Both the position numbers and the translations under genes were made by a program. This document shows, one piece after another, positions 8,929 through 17,253 of a stretch of 43,195 nucleotides of DNA; within the stretch, counting starts at the first letter, position 1; each line of letters begins with the position of its first letter. A model generated the notes under the pieces. The model saw nothing but the letters and a program-made list of their open reading frames with translations, was not told the DNA's origin and searched no databases. The DNA is from Flavobacterium columnare NBRC 100251 = ATCC 23463 (GTDB lineage Bacteria > Bacteroidota > Bacteroidia > Flavobacteriales > Flavobacteriaceae). The DNA lies in the NCBI RefSeq assembly GCF_002530675.1, contig NZ_PCMX01000004.1, positions 1-43,195 of the forward strand, read 5' to 3'.

Positions 8929-8936
8929 TATTTTTG
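8929..8936 (+). promoter_or_regulatory. -7 element TATTTTTG for the CapK-like gene
   Basis: TATTTTTG matches TAnnTTTG. Transcription would begin about 8943, so the ATG at 8950 rather than the one at 8920 is the likely start, with a very short leader. Confidence 0.5.
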
Positions 8937-8949
8937 GAAAAAAAGAAAT

Positions 8950-10260
8950 ATGTTTCGTTTTTTCGATTGGAGTTTAAAATTGAATGGTTTTCCTATAAAA
9001 GAAGCACAAGCGGAATTTGACGCTATCCTTGCTCTTTCTAAAAAATCACCTGTTGAATTTATCGAAAAAAGAAAAAAAGAAATTCTAGAATATCACTTAC
9101 GTAATAATAGTTATTACAAAAACTTCATAGGCAATACACATATTGAGCATTGGGAAGATATTCCTCTAATGACCAAAAAAGATCTACAAAAACCGCTAAA
9201 AGAAAGACTCTCTAAAGGTTTTACTGAGAAAAATGTTTTCAAAAATAAAACTTCTGGTTCTAGTGGAGATCCTTTTGTTTTTGCAAAGGACAAATACGCT
9301 CATGCTCTTACTTGGGCATCTATAATTTACCGATTTAGCTGGCATGGGATTAATTTTAATACAAGTTATCAAGCGCGATTTTATGGCATTCCTTTAGATT
9401 TTTCAGGATATGTTAAGGAGCGAATCAAAGATTTTTTAAGCAATCGGTATCGATTCCCAATTTTTGATTTATCAGATGCTGTATTAGAAAATATTTTACA
9501 AAAATTTAAAAAAAAGAAATTTGATTATATCAATGGTTATACGAGTTCAATAGTTCTTTTTGGTAAATTTTTACAACGAAAAAATATAATTTTAAAAGAG
9601 GTATGTCCTACTTTAACTGTTTGTATTGTAACTTCAGAAATGCTATTTGATGAGGATAAAAATTTAATAGAAAAACAATTTGGTATTCCTGTAATTAATG
9701 AATATGGTGCTTCGGAATTAGATTTAATTGCTTTTCAGGACACAAATAACACTTGGCAACTTAATAATGAGACATTATTTGTAGAAATAGTAAATGAAAA
9801 GGGGCAAACATTACCTTTTGGTCAAGAAGGACGTATCGTCATTACCTCTCTCTATAACAAAGCACATCCTTTTATACGGTATGATATAGGAGATATAGGG
9901 ATTATTGATGAAAAAAGTTCTCCTACAAGACCTTTACTAAAAAAATTAGTAGGACGAACTAATGATATAGCTATTCTACCAAGTGGTAAAAAATCACCTG
10001 GTCTTACTTTTTATTATGTCACAAAAAGCATCATAGAAGATGACGGAAATGTAAAAGAATTTATTATTAAACAAACCAAACTCAATACGTTTGAAATTGA
10101 TTACGTAAGTGAAAAAGAATTAAGTTTAGAACAAATTCAGAAAATAAATCAGGCGATCAATTTATATTTAGAACCTGATTTAAATTTTATTTATAATCGA
10201 AAAAGTGTATTGTTAAGAAATAAGAGAGGGAAATTAAAACAATTTCAAAGTCAACTTTAA
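8950..10260 (+). CDS. CapK/PaaK-like adenylate-forming ligase (polysaccharide type)
   Basis: 436 residues from the ATG at 8950. It belongs to the ANL (AMP-binding) superfamily, in the group annotated as phenylacetate-CoA ligase-like or capsular polysaccharide CapK. The ATP-binding loop is KTSGSSGDPFVF (about 100-111), the acyl pocket region INEYGASELD follows, then the ATP-ribose motif HPFIRYDIGDIG and the hinge LVGRTNDI. CapK relatives sit in capsule clusters and are thought to activate an acid for glycan decoration. The adjacent convergent EPS operon supports that role over phenylacetate catabolism. Its stop overlaps the stop of the convergent GT2 gene by 4 bases. Confidence 0.8.
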   Translation: MFRFFDWSLKLNGFPIKEAQAEFDAILALSKKSPVEFIEKRKKEILEYHLRNNSYYKNFIGNTHIEHWEDIPLMTKKDLQKPLKERLSKGFTEKNVFKNKTSGSSGDPFVFAKDKYAHALTWASIIYRFSWHGINFNTSYQARFYGIPLDFSGYVKERIKDFLSNRYRFPIFDLSDAVLENILQKFKKKKFDYINGYTSSIVLFGKFLQRKNIILKEVCPTLTVCIVTSEMLFDEDKNLIEKQFGIPVINEYGASELDLIAFQDTNNTWQLNNETLFVEIVNEKGQTLPFGQEGRIVITSLYNKAHPFIRYDIGDIGIIDEKSSPTRPLLKKLVGRTNDIAILPSGKKSPGLTFYYVTKSIIEDDGNVKEFIIKQTKLNTFEIDYVSEKELSLEQIQKINQAINLYLEPDLNFIYNRKSVLLRNKRGKLKQFQSQL

Positions 10261-11009
10261 TTTCTATATTTTAAAAAACCTCTAATAGTCCATTGAATCA
10301 TATAATAAGCAGATTCTAAAAAAGATAATCTTTCAACCTCTCTATAAAATTGCCATTGATATTTTACCAGTGCTTTTTTATTTCGAGATAGAGAATTTTG
10401 TCTGATTCTATAAATTGCTTGTGGTTCTTGAATACCATAAGCATAGGGTATTTCTTTTAAATATTTCAACCACAATCCCATATCTTGTCTTTTCAAAATA
10501 TTAGGCATTTGTTTTACGCCTAATACTTTTACATTTAAGAAAGCAGTCAAACAACTGATTGAATTTGTTTTTAATATATCTGTATAAGTAACTTTTTGTG
10601 GAACTATAAAATCAGAATAAACAAATTCTAAATTTTCATTTGCTCTCTTGTATGACGAAAAAACAAAATTAATCCCAGTTTCTTGTATTGTTTTAACACT
10701 TGTTTCAATAAAAGAAGAAAACCAAATATCATCTGCATCCAAAAAGGTCATATAATCTCCTTTTACCAATTTGATTACTTCATTCCTTGCTTTTGATGCA
10801 CCTGAATTTTTAGCTAATCTGGTTAAACTAATACGATTATCTTTATCCATAAAATTAAGAATGGTTTCGACTGTTTTATCCGAAGAACCATCATCTACAA
10901 TCAACATTTCCCAATTTGTGTAAGTTTGAGATTGAACCGATCGTATGGTTTCTGCTATATATCGTTCAGAATTATACGTTGGCGTTATAATAGAAACTAA
11001 TTTATCCAT
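10257..11009 (-). CDS. Glycosyltransferase family 2
   Basis: 250 residues with a GT-A fold. The N-terminus VSIITPTYNSERYIAETIRSV is the classic GT2 start. WEMLIVDDGSSDKT supplies the nucleotide-binding Asp, and MTFLDADDIW is the DxD-type metal site at about residue 95. The C-terminus is short and basic with aromatic stretches, and there is no clear membrane anchor. It is probably a cytoplasmic transferase adding one sugar to the lipid-linked repeat unit started by the upstream WcaJ-type enzyme. It is the last gene of the six-gene operon, directly abutting the WcaJ-type stop. Confidence 0.9.
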   Translation of the reverse strand: MDKLVSIITPTYNSERYIAETIRSVQSQTYTNWEMLIVDDGSSDKTVETILNFMDKDNRISLTRLAKNSGASKARNEVIKLVKGDYMTFLDADDIWFSSFIETSVKTIQETGINFVFSSYKRANENLEFVYSDFIVPQKVTYTDILKTNSISCLTAFLNVKVLGVKQMPNILKRQDMGLWLKYLKEIPYAYGIQEPQAIYRIRQNSLSRNKKALVKYQWQFYREVERLSFLESAYYMIQWTIRGFLKYRN

Positions 11010-12338
11010 TTAGTACGCTTTTTCATCTCCTAAAATGAATTTTTTAAGAGTCACTAAAATAATTTTTATATCTAGTAAAAGGGTCCAGTTTTCAATATAA
11101 AACAAATCAAATTTTAATCGGTCTTCTACGTCTTGATCCGTAAGAATTTCCCCTCGACATCCTTTAATTTGAGCAAGGCCTGTAACTCCTGGTTTGATAT
11201 AATGGCGCTCCATAAATTTATCAAAACGCTTAGCATAATCCTCATTAACACTCAACATTTGAGGGCGAGGACCAACCACTGACATATCTCCTAATAAGAC
11301 ATTAATAAACTGAGGCATTTCATCTATACTTGATTTTCTTAAAAATTTACCGAGTGGGGTAACACGCTCATCTCCCTTAGATGCTAATTGTATATTTGCC
11401 AATTTATTAATTTTCATTGAACGAAATTTAAAACAATAAAAACTCTCATTATTAATTCCGTGTCTTTCTTGTTTAAAAAAAACAGGTCCTTTAGAATCTA
11501 ATTTAATTAAAAGTGCAATCAAAGGAATAAGCCAAGAAAGCACGAAAAGGATAACTAAAAATGAAAAAAGGATATCAAACAAACGCTTTATCCAATGATT
11601 AAACCATAATTCCAAAGGTGTTTTTCTAATTGAAATCAAAGGAATATATCCATAATAATCTAAAGACATATTATGAGAAAGTGCGGAATTATCGGGTATT
11701 AATTTTATGGTCTTAAAGTGGTTGTGCGCATAGGCAATGACATCATCTGAATACTCTTTTGAAATACTATTCAAATCGCAATAAATTTCATCTATTGACT
11801 GTTCTTTAATTATTTTTTTTAGTTCTAAAAAAGAAGTGTTCTCAGAAATCATTGAGTATAATCTATACCCCAAGTCTTTATTTTCTTTAAAAAAATCAGC
11901 TAATTCTATTGCTTTTTCTTTTTTACCTATAATAATTACTCTTCTGTAATTACCTCCTAAAAGCTGACGATATTTCCTTAAAGAATAATATATCCCGAAT
12001 TTAAAAAAAGTAACAAAAAGGGTTAAACAAAAAAGGTATTTAAAAACTAATTGATGAGTAACTCCTTTTTCTAAAATAAAAATAAGTGTAATAAATACGA
12101 AAGAAAATATTGATAAATGTCTAATAATCTTAAAAAATATTTTAACAGGAGCTGTAAAACGAAATACTTCGTAAAACTCTGTAAAATTAGATGTAATCGT
12201 CCAAACAACAAGTAAAGAGATGATTTCTTTTAGATTAAATGTAAGAACAGGAAATAACAACAGCAGCCAAACAATCAAAAGAAAGTCGACTAAATAAGAA
12301 ATAGGTCTAATATATTTTGAGTATCTACCTACTGCCAT
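11010..12338 (-). CDS. WcaJ/WbaP-type undecaprenyl-phosphate sugar phosphotransferase
   Basis: 442 residues. About four N-terminal membrane helices are followed by a Rossmann-like middle domain (RRVIIIGKKEKAIELADFF), one further long hydrophobic hairpin (ILFSFLVILFVLSWLIPLIALL), and the bacterial sugar transferase domain with CFKFRSM, RKSSIDEMPQFINVL and VVGPRP. This family transfers sugar-1-phosphate to undecaprenyl phosphate, starting exopolysaccharide or O-antigen repeat assembly at the inner membrane. The middle CoA-binding-like domain and full length match the WcaJ rather than the short WbaP catalytic form. It lies between UXS and GT2 with gaps of 0-3 bases. Confidence 0.92.
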   Translation of the reverse strand: MAVGRYSKYIRPISYLVDFLLIVWLLLLFPVLTFNLKEIISLLVVWTITSNFTEFYEVFRFTAPVKIFFKIIRHLSIFSFVFITLIFILEKGVTHQLVFKYLFCLTLFVTFFKFGIYYSLRKYRQLLGGNYRRVIIIGKKEKAIELADFFKENKDLGYRLYSMISENTSFLELKKIIKEQSIDEIYCDLNSISKEYSDDVIAYAHNHFKTIKLIPDNSALSHNMSLDYYGYIPLISIRKTPLELWFNHWIKRLFDILFSFLVILFVLSWLIPLIALLIKLDSKGPVFFKQERHGINNESFYCFKFRSMKINKLANIQLASKGDERVTPLGKFLRKSSIDEMPQFINVLLGDMSVVGPRPQMLSVNEDYAKRFDKFMERHYIKPGVTGLAQIKGCRGEILTDQDVEDRLKFDLFYIENWTLLLDIKIILVTLKKFILGDEKAY

Positions 12339-12341
12339 TTA

Positions 12342-13325
12342 TTAACGGATATACTCTTTAAAATCTTTATGTTCTTCTTTTAATAATTCTTCTTTAGGAA
12401 GTGATTTAAAATATTCATACGTCAATTTCATACCTTGACTACGAGATACCTTAGCTTCCCATCCTAAAATTTCTTTTGCTTTCGTTGTATCGGGCTGACG
12501 TTGTAAAGGATCATTTTCTGGAAGCGGTTGGTATACAATTTTCTGATCTGTTCCTGTCAGCTTAATAATTTCTTCTGCAAAATCTTTAATTGTAATTTCA
12601 TCAGAATTACCAATATTTACAGGATAAGGATAGTCTGACAGCAATAAACGGTAAATTCCTTCTATTTGATCATCTACGTAGCAAAAAGAACGTGTTTGAC
12701 TACCATCTCCAAAAATAGTTAAATCCTCACCTCTCAACGCTTGACCAATAAAAGCGGGAATTACACGACCATCGTTTAAACGCATTCTAGGTCCATAGGT
12801 ATTAAAAATTCGTACAATCCGGGTTTCTAATCCATGAAAACGATGATATGCCATGGTAATAGATTCTTGAAAACGTTTCGCTTCATCATACACCCCTCGA
12901 GGTCCTATGGTGTTTACATTCCCAAAATAATCTTCCGTTTGAGGATGAACCAACGGATCGCCATATACCTCGGAAGTGGAAGCAATCAAGATACGTGCCT
13001 TTTTTACTCGAGCTAATCCTAATAAATTATGAGTTCCTAAAGAACCTACTTTTAAGGTTTGAATAGGAATTTTTAAATAATCAATTGGCGATGCTGGAGA
13101 GGCAAAATGAAGAATGTAATCTAATTCTCCTGGAACATGTACAAACTTTGAAACGTCGTGATGGTAAAAGTCAAAATTTTCAAGTTTAAATAAATGCTGG
13201 ATGTTTTTTAAATCTCCTGTAATCAGATTATCCATACCAATAACATAGTAACCTTCTTTGATAAAACGATCACATAAATGAGATCCTAAAAATCCTGCAG
13301 CTCCGGTTATAAGAATTCTTTTCAT
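12342..13325 (-). CDS. UDP-glucuronate decarboxylase (UDP-xylose synthase), SDR family
   Basis: 327 residues from the ATG at 13325, which overlaps the rfbD stop as ATGA; the longer frame adds 11 residues antisense to nothing useful. The NAD-binding motif is [10 protein letters not shown] near the start, the catalytic Tyr and Lys are in GVYDEAKRF, and the UXS signatures [20 protein letters not shown] and [17 protein letters not shown] are present. It converts UDP-glucuronate to UDP-xylose through a 4-keto intermediate. With rfbC and rfbD it predicts a polysaccharide containing xylose (or a derivative) and rhamnose. An SDR epimerase acting on another UDP-uronate is the main alternative. Confidence 0.87.
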   Translation of the reverse strand: MKRILITGAAGFLGSHLCDRFIKEGYYVIGMDNLITGDLKNIQHLFKLENFDFYHHDVSKFVHVPGELDYILHFASPASPIDYLKIPIQTLKVGSLGTHNLLGLARVKKARILIASTSEVYGDPLVHPQTEDYFGNVNTIGPRGVYDEAKRFQESITMAYHRFHGLETRIVRIFNTYGPRMRLNDGRVIPAFIGQALRGEDLTIFGDGSQTRSFCYVDDQIEGIYRLLLSDYPYPVNIGNSDEITIKDFAEEIIKLTGTDQKIVYQPLPENDPLQRQPDTTKAKEILGWEAKVSRSQGMKLTYEYFKSLPKEELLKEEHKDFKEYIR

Positions 13326-14176
13326 TGTAATTTTGTTTGCGATAATGCTTCTTTCCAATCTTTAATACTAATTTTAAAATTAGTATTAATTTTTGTTTTA
13401 TCCAACACACTATATTTAGGCCTTTTAGCGGGCGTTGGGTAAGCTTCTGTTGGTATTGGATTTACTTTTATAGATATTGAATTTTGTTTAAAAATTTCTA
13501 CTGCAAAATCAAACCAAGAACAGACCCCTTCATTACTAAAATTATAGATACCAAATGAATTATGGGTGGTCGATTGTTGTTCTAAAATTTTTAGAATTGC
13601 ATCCGCTAAATCCACAGCATTCGTTGGTGTTCCTATTTGATCTGCCACTACATTTAGTTCCTCACGACCTTGAGCCAATCGAAGCATTGTTTTCATAAAA
13701 TTATTTCCGAACTGAGAATATACCCAAGAAGTTCTAATAATAAAATACTTAGTACAATTAACTATTACCTCTTTTTCTCCTTCTAACTTGGTTTGTCCGT
13801 ACACTCCTAAGGGATTGGTCTGATCTGTTTCAAAATAAGGTTCTTTATTTGAACCATTAAAAACAAAGTCAGTTGACACGTGAACTAATGTTGCATTTAC
13901 TTTTTCACAAGCAATTGCTAGGTTTTTAGGACCAATGACATTAACTAAATATGCTTTTTCTTGATCTGATTCTGCTTTATCTACAGCTGTATAAGCAGCT
14001 GTGTTTATACAGAAATCTATTTTATTATTATCAAAAAAAGTATCTACTTGATCTTGATTTGTAATATCTAAATCTTGTGAGCTAGCAAAAATAAATTGCA
14101 TCTCAGCGTACTGAGATGCAATAAATTGTAATGACTGGCCTAGTTGTCCTGAAGCTCCTGTTACTAAAACTACCAT
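13322..14176 (-). CDS. rfbD: dTDP-4-dehydrorhamnose reductase
   Basis: 284 residues, full length. It performs the last step of dTDP-L-rhamnose synthesis with NAD(P)H. The dinucleotide motif is [12 protein letters not shown] at the N-terminus, STDFVFNG carries the catalytic Thr/Ser region, and YGQTKLEGE the Tyr/Lys pair. Its start overlaps the rfbC stop by 7 bases, and its stop overlaps the UXS start (ATGA), indicating translational coupling. rfbA and rfbB are not in the window and must lie elsewhere. Confidence 0.93.
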   Translation of the reverse strand: MVVLVTGASGQLGQSLQFIASQYAEMQFIFASSQDLDITNQDQVDTFFDNNKIDFCINTAAYTAVDKAESDQEKAYLVNVIGPKNLAIACEKVNATLVHVSTDFVFNGSNKEPYFETDQTNPLGVYGQTKLEGEKEVIVNCTKYFIIRTSWVYSQFGNNFMKTMLRLAQGREELNVVADQIGTPTNAVDLADAILKILEQQSTTHNSFGIYNFSNEGVCSWFDFAVEIFKQNSISIKVNPIPTEAYPTPAKRPKYSVLDKTKINTNFKISIKDWKEALSQTKLQ

Positions 14177-14721
14177 ACTTTTCGAGCATTTTCTAGAGTT
14201 GGTAATATTTTATCTTTTCCAGATATAATCAACTCTGATTCAGGTATACCCCAATCAATTGCTACAGTTGGATCGTTATAAATGAGTCCTCCTTCACTTT
14301 CTTTGTTATAAAAATTATCACATTTATAAAAAAAGGAGGCCTTATTACTCAATACAATAAACCCGTGAGCAAATCCTCTTGGAATATAAAACTGTTTTTT
14401 ATTTTCAGCCGTTAATAAGATACTATAAGATTGACCATACGTATCGGAATCGGGACGTAAATCTACAGCTACATCTAATACTTCACCTTCTAGTACTCGT
14501 ACTAATTTAGCTTGAGCATATTCGCCACATTGGTAATGTAAACCTCTCAAAACTCCTTTTGAAGAATATGATTGATTGTCTTGTACAAATTTTACTTCTT
14601 TCCCTATTCCTTCATTAAAAGTGTTTTGATTAAAACTTTCCATGAAATAACCTCGTTCATCATGAATAACTTTAGGTTCTAATACAAAACAACCTCTTAG
14701 TTTGGTCTCTATAAAATTCAT
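14170..14721 (-). CDS. rfbC: dTDP-4-dehydrorhamnose 3,5-epimerase
   Basis: 183 residues, typical for RmlC. The cupin fold shows DERGYFMESFNQ near residue 22, FVQDNQSYSSKGVLRGLHYQ with the catalytic His region, AKLVRVLEGEVLDVAVDLR, and the active-site Tyr/His segment FYIPRGFAHGFIVLS. It converts dTDP-4-keto-6-deoxyglucose to the rhamno isomer. It begins only 2 bases after the stop of the PL8 lyase gene, so it almost certainly depends on the same transcript. The rfbC-rfbD pair commits this operon to L-rhamnose. Confidence 0.94.
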   Translation of the reverse strand: MNFIETKLRGCFVLEPKVIHDERGYFMESFNQNTFNEGIGKEVKFVQDNQSYSSKGVLRGLHYQCGEYAQAKLVRVLEGEVLDVAVDLRPDSDTYGQSYSILLTAENKKQFYIPRGFAHGFIVLSNKASFFYKCDNFYNKESEGGLIYNDPTVAIDWGIPESELIISGKDKILPTLENARKVW

Positions 14722-14723
14722 TA

Positions 14724-17009
14724 TTAGAATATCTTTATTGTTTTATTTTCGTTAATTTTTAATATAAGAATTCCTTCTTTACCAGCTACGTCTATAACTA
14801 ATTCATTTGCATTCATATTGGATTTAGAAAATATTAATTTACCATTAATAGTATATAATTCCACATTTCGCATATCTTTTGATTCGATCTTTAATTTTCC
14901 TTCTGATCTAACAATATTAGTATTCTCTTCTGAAGAGAAACCATTATTTAATCTTGCTGTTATAGGACCAGGACTTGAATAAGCATATTCAAATGTTTTA
15001 CCACTTTCATTTGTTTTTATGATTTGAATATTATTATCAAACAAAGATCTTGAATTTTTAGTAATAGACAATTTTATATTTTGGAAAGTTGCGTTTTCAC
15101 CGTATGGATTTGAAACATAAAATTTACCAGCATTATTATTTATTATTATCATACATGGATTATCTACTTTAACAACTAATCCACCTGACAAATTTAAGGT
15201 ATATGGTTTAAAAAAAGCAATATAATATTGAGAAGTAGCAGAATCATATACGGCATGACAAGATTCATTTTGAGATTCAATTTTTAAATTGTTTTTTGCT
15301 TTTGCTGCTTCACTTACAATATTAGAATCAGTTACATTCGGCATTAATAAATACGCATAGTTTATTTTACTAGGATTAACACCATGATTTATATACATTT
15401 TAAAAAGATCATTTTCAGTAGAAACGGTATATCTATTACTATCAAAAGGTACGTAACCAATACCAGAAGATAAGACAAATGTATTGGCATTATTTGTCAT
15501 GTTAGCATTAGCATTTAGCTGAAAACGAGTACCATTTTGAAAATATGACAATTTAGAAGCGTCTAAATTTGTTTGGTTAAGCGTTGTATACACATCCGAA
15601 GTTCCATTCGTTTGAGATATTTCTGAACCTAATGCAAGTACTAGATTTCCTATAAAAAACCATGATTTATTAGCGGTTATGCCTTGTTTATCATAGATCA
15701 TAGCTGATGCTCCATTTTTCCCATCAGATACTCCTCCTGCAAAATCATTGTTGTTTTTACCCTCTTTTCCCCAATTAGGTACAGGTAATGTTATTGTGTT
15801 TTGTTCAACAGTTGTTCCTGGAAATTGTCTTGGATTAAATTTAGAAAAATATGTTCCATTGTATTCATTTCCTGTATGAATTGTGTAATTCACTCCTGCC
15901 CCTGCATAATAGTTATAATTCCCTGAATTATTACCTGCTTCAGCACCTACTGTTCTAGTTGAAGTCATTCGAACTGTAGATAAGAAATTTGATCTTTTAT
16001 GTGCCATATAATCTCCTCTCCAAAACATTTTATTTCCTTCTAAATCCTTTTTTTGTCCTGACATTCTATCATGGGCATCTTGTAATGCGGATTTATTAGC
16101 TGTATTTAAGGCAACCATTTTAGTTACAATATTTTTTAGATCATCCATGTACTCGAAAGTATTATTATATCTTCCTGTTGGGTTAGGATCGTAATTTCCT
16201 GCATGAAAAAGGTATTGAACATGATCAATTACCATTTTTTCTAAATTAACTAACGTTTGAACATTGTATTGTGTTCCTTTTGTAAATACGAAGTAATCAA
16301 GTACTGACTTTAAATATTCTTTTCCATATCCAAAAGTGTATATCTGTCTACCGTTACCACTGTGGCTATAAAATCCATAATCTTTTTCAATACCTTCTCC
16401 TCCTTCTTGAATAGATGTTAATCTCTTCATCAAATCACTAAATTGTGTTAGTAAATTTGCATCTTTTTCTGCTACTGCTGCAACAAATGCCCCTATGGTT
16501 TTATCTGCACCATTAGCTCCTTCCATGTGGTCTTGTTGTAAATAAGCCCATTCTTGATAATCAATAATTTTTCTATAAAGAGTTGGATTTTTGGTTTTGA
16601 TTTCTTCAATTACAAAAACAAGTCCTTTATTCATCTCTTTAGGATATGCAATATGTCTATACCACCAGTTTGAAGGTGTATGATTTGTGGTAATCCAAAA
16701 TTCTATAGATTTAACATAATCGTTATAAACGGATTGATCTTGATAATATGTATTACTTGAATTTGAATACGCTTGGGCTAAACGAGATATTCTACTAAGA
16801 TGACTTCTTAAATCTTTGTCTTTTTTTGTATAATCAATATCACTAAAAGAACCATCCGTCTTTAAAAGTATCCTAAAAGCATCAATATTCTTTTTAGTTG
16901 GATTTTGAGTGTATTCGCTTTTAATATTGTCTAGCATTTTATCAAAATCATTGTTCTGTGCATTAATTCCTAATGCAAACAGAAAAAATAGAAAAATTGT
17001 TTGTCTCAT
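14724..17009 (-). CDS. cslA: Secreted polysaccharide lyase family 8 (chondroitin AC lyase-like) with T9SS domain
   Basis: 761 residues. A signal peptide ends near INAQ (18). The all-alpha catalytic domain holds Asn166 (EGANGADK), His216 (YSHSGNGRQIYTFGYG) with Tyr224 nearby, and Arg280 (GRYNNTFEY). The Asn-to-His spacing equals that of Pedobacter chondroitin AC lyase (50 residues). The beta-sandwich domains include WRGDYMAHKRSNF and the C-terminal lyase domain; the last ~70 residues are a T9SS sorting domain (VELYTINGKLIFSKS). It cleaves uronate-containing glycosaminoglycans by beta-elimination outside the cell. Chondroitin AC lyase is a known enzyme of F. columnare. Unusually, it is the first gene of a polysaccharide synthesis operon. 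The symbol follows that homologue. Confidence 0.88.
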   Translation of the reverse strand: MRQTIFLFFLFALGINAQNNDFDKMLDNIKSEYTQNPTKKNIDAFRILLKTDGSFSDIDYTKKDKDLRSHLSRISRLAQAYSNSSNTYYQDQSVYNDYVKSIEFWITTNHTPSNWWYRHIAYPKEMNKGLVFVIEEIKTKNPTLYRKIIDYQEWAYLQQDHMEGANGADKTIGAFVAAVAEKDANLLTQFSDLMKRLTSIQEGGEGIEKDYGFYSHSGNGRQIYTFGYGKEYLKSVLDYFVFTKGTQYNVQTLVNLEKMVIDHVQYLFHAGNYDPNPTGRYNNTFEYMDDLKNIVTKMVALNTANKSALQDAHDRMSGQKKDLEGNKMFWRGDYMAHKRSNFLSTVRMTSTRTVGAEAGNNSGNYNYYAGAGVNYTIHTGNEYNGTYFSKFNPRQFPGTTVEQNTITLPVPNWGKEGKNNNDFAGGVSDGKNGASAMIYDKQGITANKSWFFIGNLVLALGSEISQTNGTSDVYTTLNQTNLDASKLSYFQNGTRFQLNANANMTNNANTFVLSSGIGYVPFDSNRYTVSTENDLFKMYINHGVNPSKINYAYLLMPNVTDSNIVSEAAKAKNNLKIESQNESCHAVYDSATSQYYIAFFKPYTLNLSGGLVVKVDNPCMIIINNNAGKFYVSNPYGENATFQNIKLSITKNSRSLFDNNIQIIKTNESGKTFEYAYSSPGPITARLNNGFSSEENTNIVRSEGKLKIESKDMRNVELYTINGKLIFSKSNMNANELVIDVAGKEGILILKINENKTIKIF

Positions 17010-17081
17010 AATTTTTGTGAATTACAAAAACAGCCCTATATAAGTGCTTGTTTTTAATTTATTATTATTTGATTTATTTGT

Positions 17082-17121
17082 GTACTACAATATGTACAAT
17101 AAGGAATACATATTGTAGTAC
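17082..17121. repeat. 15-bp perfect inverted repeat upstream of the lyase operon
   Basis: GTACTACAATATGTA (17082-17096) and TACATATTGTAGTAC (17107-17121) are exact inverse complements around a 10-base loop, 73 bases upstream of the lyase start. A T-tract follows only in the plus direction, where no gene needs terminating. It could be an operator for the lyase operon, or a terminator for the minus-strand gene ending at 17254. Confidence 0.65.
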
Positions 17122-17148
17122 TTTTATTTTTTTAAAGTTTTTTAACGG

Positions 17149-17198
17149 AAATCATTCATTTAAAATAAGAGATCATTTTAAATTTTTATGAATGATTT
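17149..17198. repeat. 11-bp inverted repeat, probable terminator of the 17254-18942 gene
   Basis: AAATCATTCAT (17149-17159) pairs with ATGAATGATTT (17188-17198), with a further inner AAAAT/ATTTT pairing. It lies 56 bases past the stop of the minus-strand gene ending at 17254. The U-tract is better in the plus direction, so terminator function for that gene is uncertain. Confidence 0.5.
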
Positions 17199-17253
17199 TT
17201 GATTCCATTAATCATTGTTTAGTATACAGTTTAAGTAAAAGCAAAGGTGTATT

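Noticed and set aside
7579..9000. Plus-strand frames within purD (for example 8216-8425 and 8675-8887)
   Set aside because: They are antisense shadows of a well-conserved full-length purD.
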